DNA of 64,000 bases from Acidimicrobiales bacterium (GTDB lineage: Bacteria > Actinomycetota > Acidimicrobiia > Acidimicrobiales > Iamiaceae): positions 103,580-167,579 of the forward strand of contig DASZTW010000012.1 of the NCBI GenBank assembly GCA_035547835.1. Direction: 5' to 3'. Every line of letters begins with the position of its first letter. Positions within the stretch are counted from its first letter, which is position 1. Of the stretch, positions 8,150-15,543 are shown one piece after another. The notes beneath the pieces were generated by a model. It did not search any database. It worked only from the letters and a program-made list of their open reading frames with translations, and was not told where the DNA came from. Position numbers and translations under genes: made by a program.

Positions 8150-9754
8150 ATGACCGACGACCCGCAGCGGGCTGACCACCGGTGGGGCACCACCGGCGCG
8201 CTGGTGCGCGACGCGGTCGACCGCTTCGGTGCGGCAGAGGCTGTGGTCGACGGCGAGGTGCGGCTGAGCTGGGATGACTTGGGCGAGCGGGTCGATGCCG
8301 CCGCGCGGGCGTTCCTCGCGGCGGGCGTCGAAGTCGGCGACCGGGTGGCCATCTGGGCGCCGAACATGTGGGAGTGGCCGGTCGCACTGCTGGGGTTGCA
8401 GTCGGTGGGCGGCGTGCTGGTGCCGCTCAACACCCGTTACAAGGGAGACGAAGCCGCGTACATCCTCGGCGCCAGCCGGGCGAAGATCCTGCTGACGGTC
8501 AACGGGTTCCTCGGCTACGACTACGCCGACATGTTGCGCCGCACCGGCGTCGATCTGCCTGCGCTGGAGGGCACGGTGATCCTCCGCGGCCACGCGCCCG
8601 ACGGCGCCCAGACGTGCGAGGAGTTCGTGCAAGCGGGTGCCGCGGTGGGCGACGACATGCTCGCGGCCCGGCAGGCGTCGATAGGTCCCGGCGACTTGAG
8701 CGACATGCTGTTCACCTCGGGCACCACCGGTCGCCCCAAGGGCGTGCTGGCCGAGCACGGCCAAGCGCTGCGTTGCGTGCAGAACTGGGCGGAGGGCGTG
8801 GGCTTGCGGGCCGACGACCGCTACTTGATCGTCAACCCGTTCTTCCACTCGTTCGGGTACAAGGCAGGGATCCTCGCGTGCCTCGTCACCGGCGCCACCA
8901 TGGTGCCGCTCGCGGTGTTCGACGTGGCCCGGATCACCGAGCTGATCGAGGTCGAGCGCGTGTCGATGCTGCCGGGGCCGCCCACCTTGTACCAGACCAT
9001 GTTGAACGACCCCGACCTCGCCCGGCGCGACCTGTCGTCGCTCCGGTTGGCGGTGACGGGTGCGGCCGCCATCCCCGTCGAGCTCGTGCGGCGCATGCGT
9101 GACGACCTCGGTTTCCAGACCGTCGTCACGGCGTACGGGCTCACCGAAGCCAACGGCTTCGTCACGATGTGCCACCACGACGACGACCCCGTGGTGATCG
9201 CAACCACGTCGGGTCGGGCGATGCTCGACGTCGAGGTGCGAGTGGTCGACGACGACGGGCGGGAAGTGCCGCGCGGCGAGCCCGGCGAGATCGTGGCTCG
9301 TGGCTACAACGTGATGCGCGGCTACTTCGAGGACCCCGTCCGCACCGCCGAGGCCATCGATGCCGAGGGTTGGCTGCACACCGGAGACATCGGGGTCATG
9401 GACGAGCAGGGCAACATCCGCATCACCGACCGCAAGAAGGACATGTTCATCTCGGGCGGCTTCAACGCGTACCCGGCCGAGATCGAGAACACCTTGAGCG
9501 AGCACCCGGGCATCGCGCAGGCGGCGGTGGTCGGCGTGCCCGACGAGCGACTCGGCGAGGTGGGCGTGGCGTTCGTGGTGGCCCGCACCGGCGTCGATGT
9601 CGATCCGGCCGAAGTGGTCGACTGGAGCCGCGAGCGCATGGCCAACTACAAGGTTCCCCGCCGGGTGTTGGTCGTCGATTCGTTGCCGACCAACGCATCG
9701 GGCAAGGTCCTCAAGTACGAGCTGCGCGGGGCAGCGACCGAAGGAGCGAGGTGA
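8150..9754 (+). CDS. fadD3: HIP-CoA ligase, FadD3-type acyl-CoA synthetase
   Basis: 534-residue adenylate-forming ligase. Besides the general motifs (FTSGTTGRPKGV, TAYGLTEANG, GWLHTGDIGVMDE, ITDRKKDMFISGGFNAYP, and the lysine in NASGKVLKYEL), it carries the segment NPFFHSFGYKAGILACLVTG, which closely recalls mycobacterial FadD3 (Rv3561). FadD3 activates the indanedione propionate HIP, left after steroid rings A and B are removed, to its CoA ester. This fits the ring C/D genes at 26-39 kb. It overlaps the tetR gene by one base (TGATG) and is preceded by operator site 2. Recognition from memory is strong; no alignment was run. Confidence 0.88.
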   Translation: MTDDPQRADHRWGTTGALVRDAVDRFGAAEAVVDGEVRLSWDDLGERVDAAARAFLAAGVEVGDRVAIWAPNMWEWPVALLGLQSVGGVLVPLNTRYKGDEAAYILGASRAKILLTVNGFLGYDYADMLRRTGVDLPALEGTVILRGHAPDGAQTCEEFVQAGAAVGDDMLAARQASIGPGDLSDMLFTSGTTGRPKGVLAEHGQALRCVQNWAEGVGLRADDRYLIVNPFFHSFGYKAGILACLVTGATMVPLAVFDVARITELIEVERVSMLPGPPTLYQTMLNDPDLARRDLSSLRLAVTGAAAIPVELVRRMRDDLGFQTVVTAYGLTEANGFVTMCHHDDDPVVIATTSGRAMLDVEVRVVDDDGREVPRGEPGEIVARGYNVMRGYFEDPVRTAEAIDAEGWLHTGDIGVMDEQGNIRITDRKKDMFISGGFNAYPAEIENTLSEHPGIAQAAVVGVPDERLGEVGVAFVVARTGVDVDPAEVVDWSRERMANYKVPRRVLVVDSLPTNASGKVLKYELRGAATEGAR

Positions 9755-10422
9755 TGGGCGACGCGGCGGCCGACGAGGAGGACTTGCGGGCCGTCGACGG
9801 CCGGGTGCCGGGCCGGCGCGGGCGGGCCACCCGTCAACGTCTGCTCGAGTGCACGAAAGACATGCTGCGCTCGTCGTCGTACCGCGACTTGAAAGTGGTG
9901 GAGATCGCCCGTGAGGCCGGCACGTCGCCGGCCACCTTCTACCAGTACTTCCCCGACGTCGAGTCGGCCGTGCTGGCCTTGGCCGAGGAGATGGCCGAGG
10001 ACAAGGTCCGCTTCGCCCGCATCGTCCGCGACGGGAGCTGGAAGGGCCGCGGCGGGTTCGACCGCGCGCTCGCGCTCGCCGATGAGTTCCTGGCGTTCTG
10101 GGACGACCACCAGCCGATCTTGCGGGTGGTCGACCTGGCGGCCGAGGAAGGCGACCTGCGCTTTCGTCGCATGCGCACGATGATGCTCAACGAGGTGTTC
10201 AACTTGTTGACCGACGCCGTGTCGCAGATGAAGGCCGACGGCCGCCACCCTGACGAGGTCAGCCCCGAGGCGACGGCGGCGACGATGGTGTCGATGCTGG
10301 CGCACGTCTCGGCGCATCGCTACGGCCTGGAGTTCTGGGGCATCCCCACGCGCGACCTCCGGGTGAGCATGGCCCGCACGCTGTACTGGTCGGTCACCGG
10401 CCAGAAGCCCCCGCAAGCCTGA
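9754..10422 (+). CDS. TetR-family transcriptional regulator
   Basis: 222-residue regulator starting at the ATG overlapping the fadD3 stop, with AAGGAG 10 nt upstream. The N-terminal helix-turn-helix is clear: TRQRLLECTKDML, then LKVVEIAREAGTSPATFYQYFPDVES at about residues 48-73. The rest is a helical ligand domain of ordinary TetR length. It resembles neither KstR nor KstR2 in the parts I can recall. Because it is co-transcribed with fadD3 behind a YCTGAC-N5-GTCAGA dyad, it is the best local candidate for the protein that reads that dyad at all four promoters, probably with an acyl-CoA as inducer. That role is inference. Confidence 0.9.
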   Translation: MGDAAADEEDLRAVDGRVPGRRGRATRQRLLECTKDMLRSSSYRDLKVVEIAREAGTSPATFYQYFPDVESAVLALAEEMAEDKVRFARIVRDGSWKGRGGFDRALALADEFLAFWDDHQPILRVVDLAAEEGDLRFRRMRTMMLNEVFNLLTDAVSQMKADGRHPDEVSPEATAATMVSMLAHVSAHRYGLEFWGIPTRDLRVSMARTLYWSVTGQKPPQA

Positions 10423-10434
10423 TCCGAACTTCGC

Positions 10435-10465
10435 AGAGTTGGGGGCGCCATGGCCCCACCACTCT
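10435..10465. terminator. Candidate bidirectional terminator hairpin
   Basis: AGAGT-TGGGG pairs with CCCCA-(CC)-ACTCT around an 8-nt loop between the convergent tetR and acetoacetate-decarboxylase-family genes. There is no T-tract, as is common in high-GC actinobacteria, so function is only probable. Confidence 0.4.
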
Positions 10466-10475
10466 CCGAGAGTCG

Positions 10476-11168
10476 TCAGAGCGGGGTGGCCTCGCCGAAC
10501 GTGCCGTGCATGTGCTCGGTCCACGTCGACAGGACGGCGGGCGCGGGGAGGCCGAGGCCGGCCAGCGCCCGGGCGATCGGGTGGTCGCCCAACTCGAGTC
10601 GCACGCCGTCGCCGCCGACCACGACCTGGGAGCCCTTGCCGCCCTGGGTGAAGGGCGTGGTGTGCGGCGCGCCGTCGAGGTACGTGTACGTGGCCATCTC
10701 CATGTCGGCCTGCTCGTCGCTGCCGCCACGGGGCACGGTGATGTCGAGCACGAGCTGGCCGTCCATCTCGAGGCGCCACCGCGACGCGTCGTCGGTGACG
10801 TCGTTCACGATGTGCTCAACGGTCTTCGGGAACCCCCAGATCCGGCAGCCCGCCTCGCACGTGAACTCCTGGTCGACGGGCAAGTGCACGATGAACGTGC
10901 CGGCCGCGTCGTCGCCCGCGCCGCGGGGCCTGGCGAACAGCGTGAGGCCGATCTCGAGGTAGTCGCCGAGGTCGTTGTCGCGGTAGTCGATGAGTGCCAC
11001 CGCGAGTTGGGCGCGCCCGGGCGCCGACTCGACCACCTCGAACGCGTCGCCGGGCAGCCACGCCTGCGCCGTCGCGGCGTCGACGTCGAAGATGGCGGTG
11101 CCGGCCGACGCGTCGCGCACCTCGACGGGCATGGCCACCGTGCGGCCCTGGATCTCGTACGTCTTCAT
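10476..11168 (-). CDS. Acetoacetate decarboxylase superfamily protein
   Basis: 230-residue protein of the acetoacetate-decarboxylase fold. The segment CRIWGFPKTVEHI places a lysine where the Schiff-base lysine of the family lies. The flanking pieces YLEIGLTLFARP, FIVHLPVDQEFTCEAG and the C-terminal THEMHGTFGEA-like region fit too. Family members outside true acetoacetate decarboxylases include enzymes acting on keto acids or as aldolase-dehydratases. It lies 37 bp downstream of an LLM oxidoreductase on the same strand. A comparable pair (Rv3519 and Rv3520c, from memory) lies in the mycobacterial steroid region, so a steroid role is plausible but unproven. Confidence 0.78.
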   Translation of the reverse strand: MKTYEIQGRTVAMPVEVRDASAGTAIFDVDAATAQAWLPGDAFEVVESAPGRAQLAVALIDYRDNDLGDYLEIGLTLFARPRGAGDDAAGTFIVHLPVDQEFTCEAGCRIWGFPKTVEHIVNDVTDDASRWRLEMDGQLVLDITVPRGGSDEQADMEMATYTYLDGAPHTTPFTQGGKGSQVVVGGDGVRLELGDHPIARALAGLGLPAPAVLSTWTEHMHGTFGEATPL

Positions 11169-11205
11169 CGGTCCCTCCCGTACCTCGGTCCGTCCCGCCG
11201 GTCGG

Positions 11206-12093
11206 TCAGCGGTTGACCTTGGCGATGATCTGCTCGGCGAAGCGCTCGATGCTGGTGCGCACGTGCTCTGCGTCGTAGCCGTAGCCGTCCTTGGCGGGCG
11301 CTCGGCTGAGCCACGGCGCGCACTGCACGCCGGTCACGCCGAGGTCGCCGAGCCGCTTGTACAACTCCGCGTCGGGCATGGCGTGCACGGCTGCCACGAT
11401 CTCGAAGGGCTTGCTGTCGGTGCCCGCCGCCTTGCGGCGCCGGGCCATGTCGTGCAGCAGCGGTTCGAGCTCCTCGGGTCGCTTGGCGCTCGGTGGCAGC
11501 CAGCCGTCGCCCACCTGTGCGGCCCGTTCGAGCGCGCGGTCCGAGTCGCCCCCGATGTACAGCGGTACCGGCCGGGAGGGGACGGGCTCCATGCGCAGCT
11601 CGTCGAAATCGAAGAACTCGCCGTGGTGCTCGACCCAGCCTCCGGCCAAGAGGCGGGGGAGCACCTCGAGGAGCTCGTCGAGCCGGCGACCGCGGGTGTG
11701 GAAGTCCTGCCCGGTCTGCACGAACTCGTCCTCACACCAGCCGGCCGCGACACCGAGCGTCATGCGGCCGCCCGAGATCACCGCGGCGGTCGACAGACCT
11801 TTCGCCACGGTGAAGAGGTCGCGGGCGGGCGCCACGTAGACGTTGGTCATGAACCGCACGTTGGTGGTGAGCACCGCCATCGCCGAGGTCACCGCGAACG
11901 GGTCGGGGTAGTGGGTGTCGGGTCGCCAGAGCGGCTCGCCGTCGGCCGTGTACGGATAGCGCGTCTTGTAGTCGCGGGCGAAGAACAGGTGATCCGGCAC
12001 CATCATCCCGGCGAGCTCGCATGCGTCGGCGGTGCGGGCCGCCTCCAGCTGCACGTCGGTGTCGAGGAAGGCGACGGAAGCCCAGAAGTCCAT
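11206..12093 (-). CDS. LLM-class (F420- or flavin-dependent) oxidoreductase
   Basis: Luciferase-like monooxygenase fold protein of 295 residues. Diagnostic segments are MMVPDHLFF near residue 30, AMAVLTTNVRFMTNVYVAP (the TIM-barrel strand near 75), TLGVAAGWCEDEFVQTG and VPLYIGGDSDRALERAAQVGDGW. In actinobacteria these proteins commonly use coenzyme F420; the cofactor cannot be read with certainty. It is divergent from an SDR gene, and a KstR-like palindrome lies between the two starts (12107-12130). The downstream neighbour is the acetoacetate-decarboxylase-family gene, probably one operon. Confidence 0.85.
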   Translation of the reverse strand: MDFWASVAFLDTDVQLEAARTADACELAGMMVPDHLFFARDYKTRYPYTADGEPLWRPDTHYPDPFAVTSAMAVLTTNVRFMTNVYVAPARDLFTVAKGLSTAAVISGGRMTLGVAAGWCEDEFVQTGQDFHTRGRRLDELLEVLPRLLAGGWVEHHGEFFDFDELRMEPVPSRPVPLYIGGDSDRALERAAQVGDGWLPPSAKRPEELEPLLHDMARRRKAAGTDSKPFEIVAAVHAMPDAELYKRLGDLGVTGVQCAPWLSRAPAKDGYGYDAEHVRTSIERFAEQIIAKVNR

Positions 12094-12106
12094 GGGAGCC
12101 TCGCGG

Positions 12107-12130
12107 GTAGAAAACGAGAACGTGTTCTAC
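12107..12130. promoter_or_regulatory. KstR-like palindrome between LLM and SDR genes
   Basis: GTAGAA and TTCTAC arms flank a centre that contains AGAACGTGTTCT (12117-12128). The 14-mer GAGAACGTGTTCTA matches the published KstR consensus TnnAACnnGTTnnA at every defined base except the first. It sits between divergent genes, 14 bp from one start and 37 bp from the other. The KstR gene itself is not in the window. Confidence 0.65.
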
Positions 12131-12166
12131 CATCCCGCGAGAGGGCGGGCGAGGAGGGAGCAGCTC

Positions 12167-12958
12167 ATGGCGGTACTCGACGGCCACCGGGTGGTGATCA
12201 CCGGCGGCGCATCGGGCATCGGCGCGGCGACGGCCCGGCTGATGGCCGCCGAAGGCGCGCGCGTGGCGATCGTCGATCGCGACGAGGGCGGCGCGGCCGA
12301 AGTCGCGGCTGCCACCGGCGGCGTGGCGTTCGGGGCCGACGTGGCCGACTCGTCCGCGGTCGGCGAAGCGATCTCGGCTGCTGCCGCGGAGCTCGGCGGC
12401 GTCACTGACCTGTTCGCCAACGCGGGCGTCGGGATCCTCAAGCCGCTCCACACCTACACCGATGCCGAGTGGCGGTTGGTGCTCGACGTCAACTTGACCG
12501 GCACGTTCAACTGCGTGCGTTCCGTCCTTCCGCTGCTCGCCGAGCGGGGCGGGTCGATCGTGACGAGCGCGTCGGCCGTCGCGCACCGACCCACCCGAGG
12601 CGAAGGCCCGTATTGCGCGGCCAAGGCGGGCGTCGTGTCGCTGACGAAGTCGATCGCGCTGGAGTATGGCCCGCGGGTGCGGGCGAACTGCGTGTCGGGA
12701 GGATTCATCGACTCGCCGCTCACCGAGGTCGTGATCGCCAACGACGAGCTGCGCTCGCCGCTCGACGCGGTCACGCCGCTCGGGCGGGCCGGCAGCGCGG
12801 ATGAAGTCGCTTCGGTGGTGGTGTTCCTCTGCTCTGACGCGGCGCGCTACATGACCGGCCAGGACATCGTGATCGACGGGGGCGGCACCCTCCCGAGCGC
12901 GCAGGTCGACCACTTGTTGCGCCCTATGGTCGATCCACCGCTGAGTCCTTGGCGTTGA
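12167..12958 (+). CDS. Short-chain dehydrogenase/reductase
   Basis: NAD(P)-dependent oxidoreductase of 263 residues with a classical SDR layout: TGGASGIG cofactor motif near residue 12, NAGVG near 86, the catalytic tyrosine and lysine in YCAAKAG near 152, and the C-terminal TGQDIVIDGGG. I chose the ATG at 12167, preceded by GAGGAGGGAG. The aspartate in VDRDEGG after the second strand suggests an NAD preference. The shared KstR-like box with the divergent LLM gene suggests co-regulation in steroid or lipid catabolism. The substrate is unknown. It converges on the flavin-binding protein downstream. Confidence 0.88.
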   Translation: MAVLDGHRVVITGGASGIGAATARLMAAEGARVAIVDRDEGGAAEVAAATGGVAFGADVADSSAVGEAISAAAAELGGVTDLFANAGVGILKPLHTYTDAEWRLVLDVNLTGTFNCVRSVLPLLAERGGSIVTSASAVAHRPTRGEGPYCAAKAGVVSLTKSIALEYGPRVRANCVSGGFIDSPLTEVVIANDELRSPLDAVTPLGRAGSADEVASVVVFLCSDAARYMTGQDIVIDGGGTLPSAQVDHLLRPMVDPPLSPWR

Positions 12959-12985
12959 CGCCGGCCGAGGTACCGCCCCGGTTGC

Positions 12986-13630
12986 TCAGGCGGTGAGGCG
13001 ACCCACGCTGGCGGGGATCGGCGTGCCGGCAGGGACCCGGTCGTCGGGCACCGGCACGCCGAACGTCGTGGTCACCGGCACGACACCCGCCCAGATCGGC
13101 AGGTCGTAGTCGTCGGGCTCGTCGTTGGCCGGCCCGGTCCGCACTTTGGCGGAGGCCTCCTCGAGCGACAGCGCCAACACGTTGACGCTGCGCACTTCCT
13201 TGTCGGTCGGCACGCGGGCTTCGTCGTAGCGGCCCGGTACGACGTGGTCGGTGATGACCCGCAGCGCTTCGGCCTTCTCGTCGCGGTCGGTCACTTTGCG
13301 GGCGCGGCCGAGCACGACGACCGAGCGGTAGTTGATCGAGTGGTGGAACGACGAGCGGGCCAGCACCAGCCCGTCGACCACGGTTGCGGTGAGGCACATG
13401 TCGGCCCCCGCGTCGAGGGTGCGCAACATGCGGCTGGCGGGCGAACCGTGCACGTAGACGTTGGCGTCCGACCGGGCGCAGATCGTGGGGATGACGTACG
13501 GCTGGTCGTCGACCACGAACCCGATGTGGCAGATGGTGGCGGCGTCGAGGATCGCCGCGACGGTCGCGTCGTCGTAGTGGCCCCGCTCCGGGAGGCGCTT
13601 CACGGTCGTTCGGCTGGTCGGCGCGTTCAT
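12986..13630 (-). CDS. Pyridoxamine 5'-phosphate oxidase-family flavin-binding protein
   Basis: 214-residue split-barrel protein of the PNPOx/NimA type, expected to bind FMN or a deazaflavin. Supporting segments are AATICHIGFVVDDQPYVIPT near residue 30, VYVHGSPASRMLRTL near 57 and HHSINYRSVVVLGRARKV near 95, typical of the NimA-like subgroup. The start is the ATG at 13630 (MNAPTSR); a longer open frame upstream is antisense to the next gene and is not used. Members act as nitroreductase-like or general flavin reductases; the true substrate is unknown. It is divergent from the acyl-CoA ligase at 13694. Confidence 0.85.
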   Translation of the reverse strand: MNAPTSRTTVKRLPERGHYDDATVAAILDAATICHIGFVVDDQPYVIPTICARSDANVYVHGSPASRMLRTLDAGADMCLTATVVDGLVLARSSFHHSINYRSVVVLGRARKVTDRDEKAEALRVITDHVVPGRYDEARVPTDKEVRSVNVLALSLEEASAKVRTGPANDEPDDYDLPIWAGVVPVTTTFGVPVPDDRVPAGTPIPASVGRLTA

Positions 13631-13693
13631 GCTGCATAAGCTCACACGCCGGCAGAGATCCACCGAGCGATTTTCGCCGGGAAGGGGGACGGG

Positions 13694-15283
13694 GTGGCCG
13701 AGGCCGAGATCATCCGCGACGCCACGTCGATGTGGGACCTGATCGACCGGCGAGCCACGCTCAGCCCGGATCGCCCGATGCTCATCGACGAGTCCGACCG
13801 CACGGTGACGTTCGGCGAGTTCCGCGACCGGGTGGAACGGGTCGCGGCGGGGCTGGCCGCCGCGTACGGCATCGGCGAGGGCACCACGGTCGCGTGGCAG
13901 CTCCCGACCCGCGTCGACACCATCGTGTTGTCGTCTGCGCTCGCACGCCTGGGCGCCGTGCAGAGCCCGATCCTGCACTTGTACCGCGAGCGCGAGGTCG
14001 GGTTCTCGCTGCGCCAGACCGGCGCCGAGCTGTTCTTCGTTCCGGGCGAGTTCCGCGGCTTCGACTTCGTCGAGCTCGCGGAATCGGTCAACGCGGGGCT
14101 CGAGCACCCGCCGAAGATCGTGGTGGTCGACGCCGACCACCCGCTGCCCGAAGGCGACCCGGCCACGCTCGACGCCCTCCCGGCGGTGGCCAAAGGGGAG
14201 GCGCCGGTTCGCTGGATCTACTACACGTCGGGCAGCACGTCGGATCCCAAAGGCGTGCAGCACACCGACCAGACCCTCATCGCCGGCGGCTGGGGGCTCG
14301 CGAAGGCCCTCGACATGTCGCCCGACGATGTCGGGTCGATGGCGTTCCCTTACGCCCACATCGCCGGCCCCGACTACCTCGTCACGATGTTGTGCCTGGG
14401 GTTCCCGGCTGTCGTGGTCGAAGCGTTCGTGATCGCCGACGCGCTGCCCTTCTACCGCCGCCACGGCGTGACGATGGCGGGTGGCGGCCCGGCGTTCTAC
14501 GTGATGTTCCTGGGCGAGCAGCGCAAGCAGCCCGACGAGCCGATCCTGCCCACGTTGCGGCTCATGTCGGGCGGTGGCGGCCCCAAGGCACCCGAGCACC
14601 ACTTCGCCGTGCAGCGTGAGATCGGGGGGCGGGGCATCGTGCACGGCTACGGCATGACCGAGGTGCCGATGATCGCCAACGGATCGCCGACCGACACCGA
14701 CGAGCAGCTCGCCAACACCGACGGCTCGCCGATCGAGGGCATCGAGGTGCGGATGGTCACGATCGACGGGTGCGACGCGGCGCCGGGCGAGGAAGGCGAA
14801 GTGCGGGTGAAGGGCCCGATGGTGTTCGAGGGTTACCTCGATCCGGCGCTCGACGAAGAGGCGTTCGACGAGCAGGGCTACTTCCGCACGGGCGATCTCG
14901 GGATCCTCCGCCCCGACGGGCACTTGAGCCTCACGGGCCGGCTCAAAGACGTCATCGTCCGCAAAGGCGAGAACATCTCGGCCAAGGAGATCGAGGACGT
15001 GCTCGCCGCGCACCCGAAAGTCGCCGACGTCGCGGTGATCGGCGTGCCCGACGCCGAGCGCGGCGAACGGGTGTGCGCGGTGGTCCAACCCGCTGACGCG
15101 GCCGACCCGTTGACGTTCGACGAGATGGTTCGGTGCTGTCGCGACGCCAAGCTGATGACCCAGAAGATCCCCGAGCAGCTCGAGGTGCGCGCCGACATGC
15201 CACGGGCGTCGATCGGCAAGATCGTCAAGAAGGACCTGCGCGCCGAGTACGCGGCGAAGGCGTGGCCGGGCACGTCGACGTGA
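13694..15283 (+). CDS. AMP-dependent acyl-CoA ligase (cyclohexanecarboxylate-ligase-like)
   Basis: 529-residue adenylate-forming enzyme starting at a GTG preceded by AAGGGGG. Motifs are IYYTSGSTSDPKG (phosphate loop), HGYGMTEVPM, GYFRTGDLGILRPDG, GRLKDVIVRKGENISAKE and the terminal lysine region RASIGKIVKKDL. The phosphate loop has SGSTSDPKG rather than the common SGTTGxPKG, a pattern I associate with the cyclohexanecarboxylate/medium-chain ligase group. It probably activates a cyclic or medium-chain acid for beta-oxidation. It stands alone on the plus strand, divergent from the flavin-binding protein, with 260 bp of apparently non-coding DNA after it. Confidence 0.87.
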   Translation: MAEAEIIRDATSMWDLIDRRATLSPDRPMLIDESDRTVTFGEFRDRVERVAAGLAAAYGIGEGTTVAWQLPTRVDTIVLSSALARLGAVQSPILHLYREREVGFSLRQTGAELFFVPGEFRGFDFVELAESVNAGLEHPPKIVVVDADHPLPEGDPATLDALPAVAKGEAPVRWIYYTSGSTSDPKGVQHTDQTLIAGGWGLAKALDMSPDDVGSMAFPYAHIAGPDYLVTMLCLGFPAVVVEAFVIADALPFYRRHGVTMAGGGPAFYVMFLGEQRKQPDEPILPTLRLMSGGGGPKAPEHHFAVQREIGGRGIVHGYGMTEVPMIANGSPTDTDEQLANTDGSPIEGIEVRMVTIDGCDAAPGEEGEVRVKGPMVFEGYLDPALDEEAFDEQGYFRTGDLGILRPDGHLSLTGRLKDVIVRKGENISAKEIEDVLAAHPKVADVAVIGVPDAERGERVCAVVQPADAADPLTFDEMVRCCRDAKLMTQKIPEQLEVRADMPRASIGKIVKKDLRAEYAAKAWPGTST

Positions 15284-15543
15284 TCTGGTCAGCAGGGCCT
15301 CGAGCCCGTCTCGCCTGATCCTTCTCGCGGCAGCCGCGGTGGGCGCTCCTGTGGTGCGCCCGAGACGACACGGACGTTGCCATCGGAAGCACGGAGCGGG
15401 TCAGGCGACGATCAAGACGTCCGTTGCGGCGTGAAACGGCCTCGGTGGCTCATCGGGCGTTGCCGGACCAGGCGGGACCACGTGGTCGTCATCTGCCGCC
15501 ACCACCCGCGTCGTCGCCCGGTGGGGTGCGGGGCGCATCAGCC

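Noticed and set aside
15284..15543. A small gene in the 260-bp gap before the GT-C gene, on either strand.
   Set aside because: Candidate frames lack ribosome sites and recognisable motifs, and the minus-strand frame runs into the coding region of the glycosyltransferase. I see nothing convincing in the gap.
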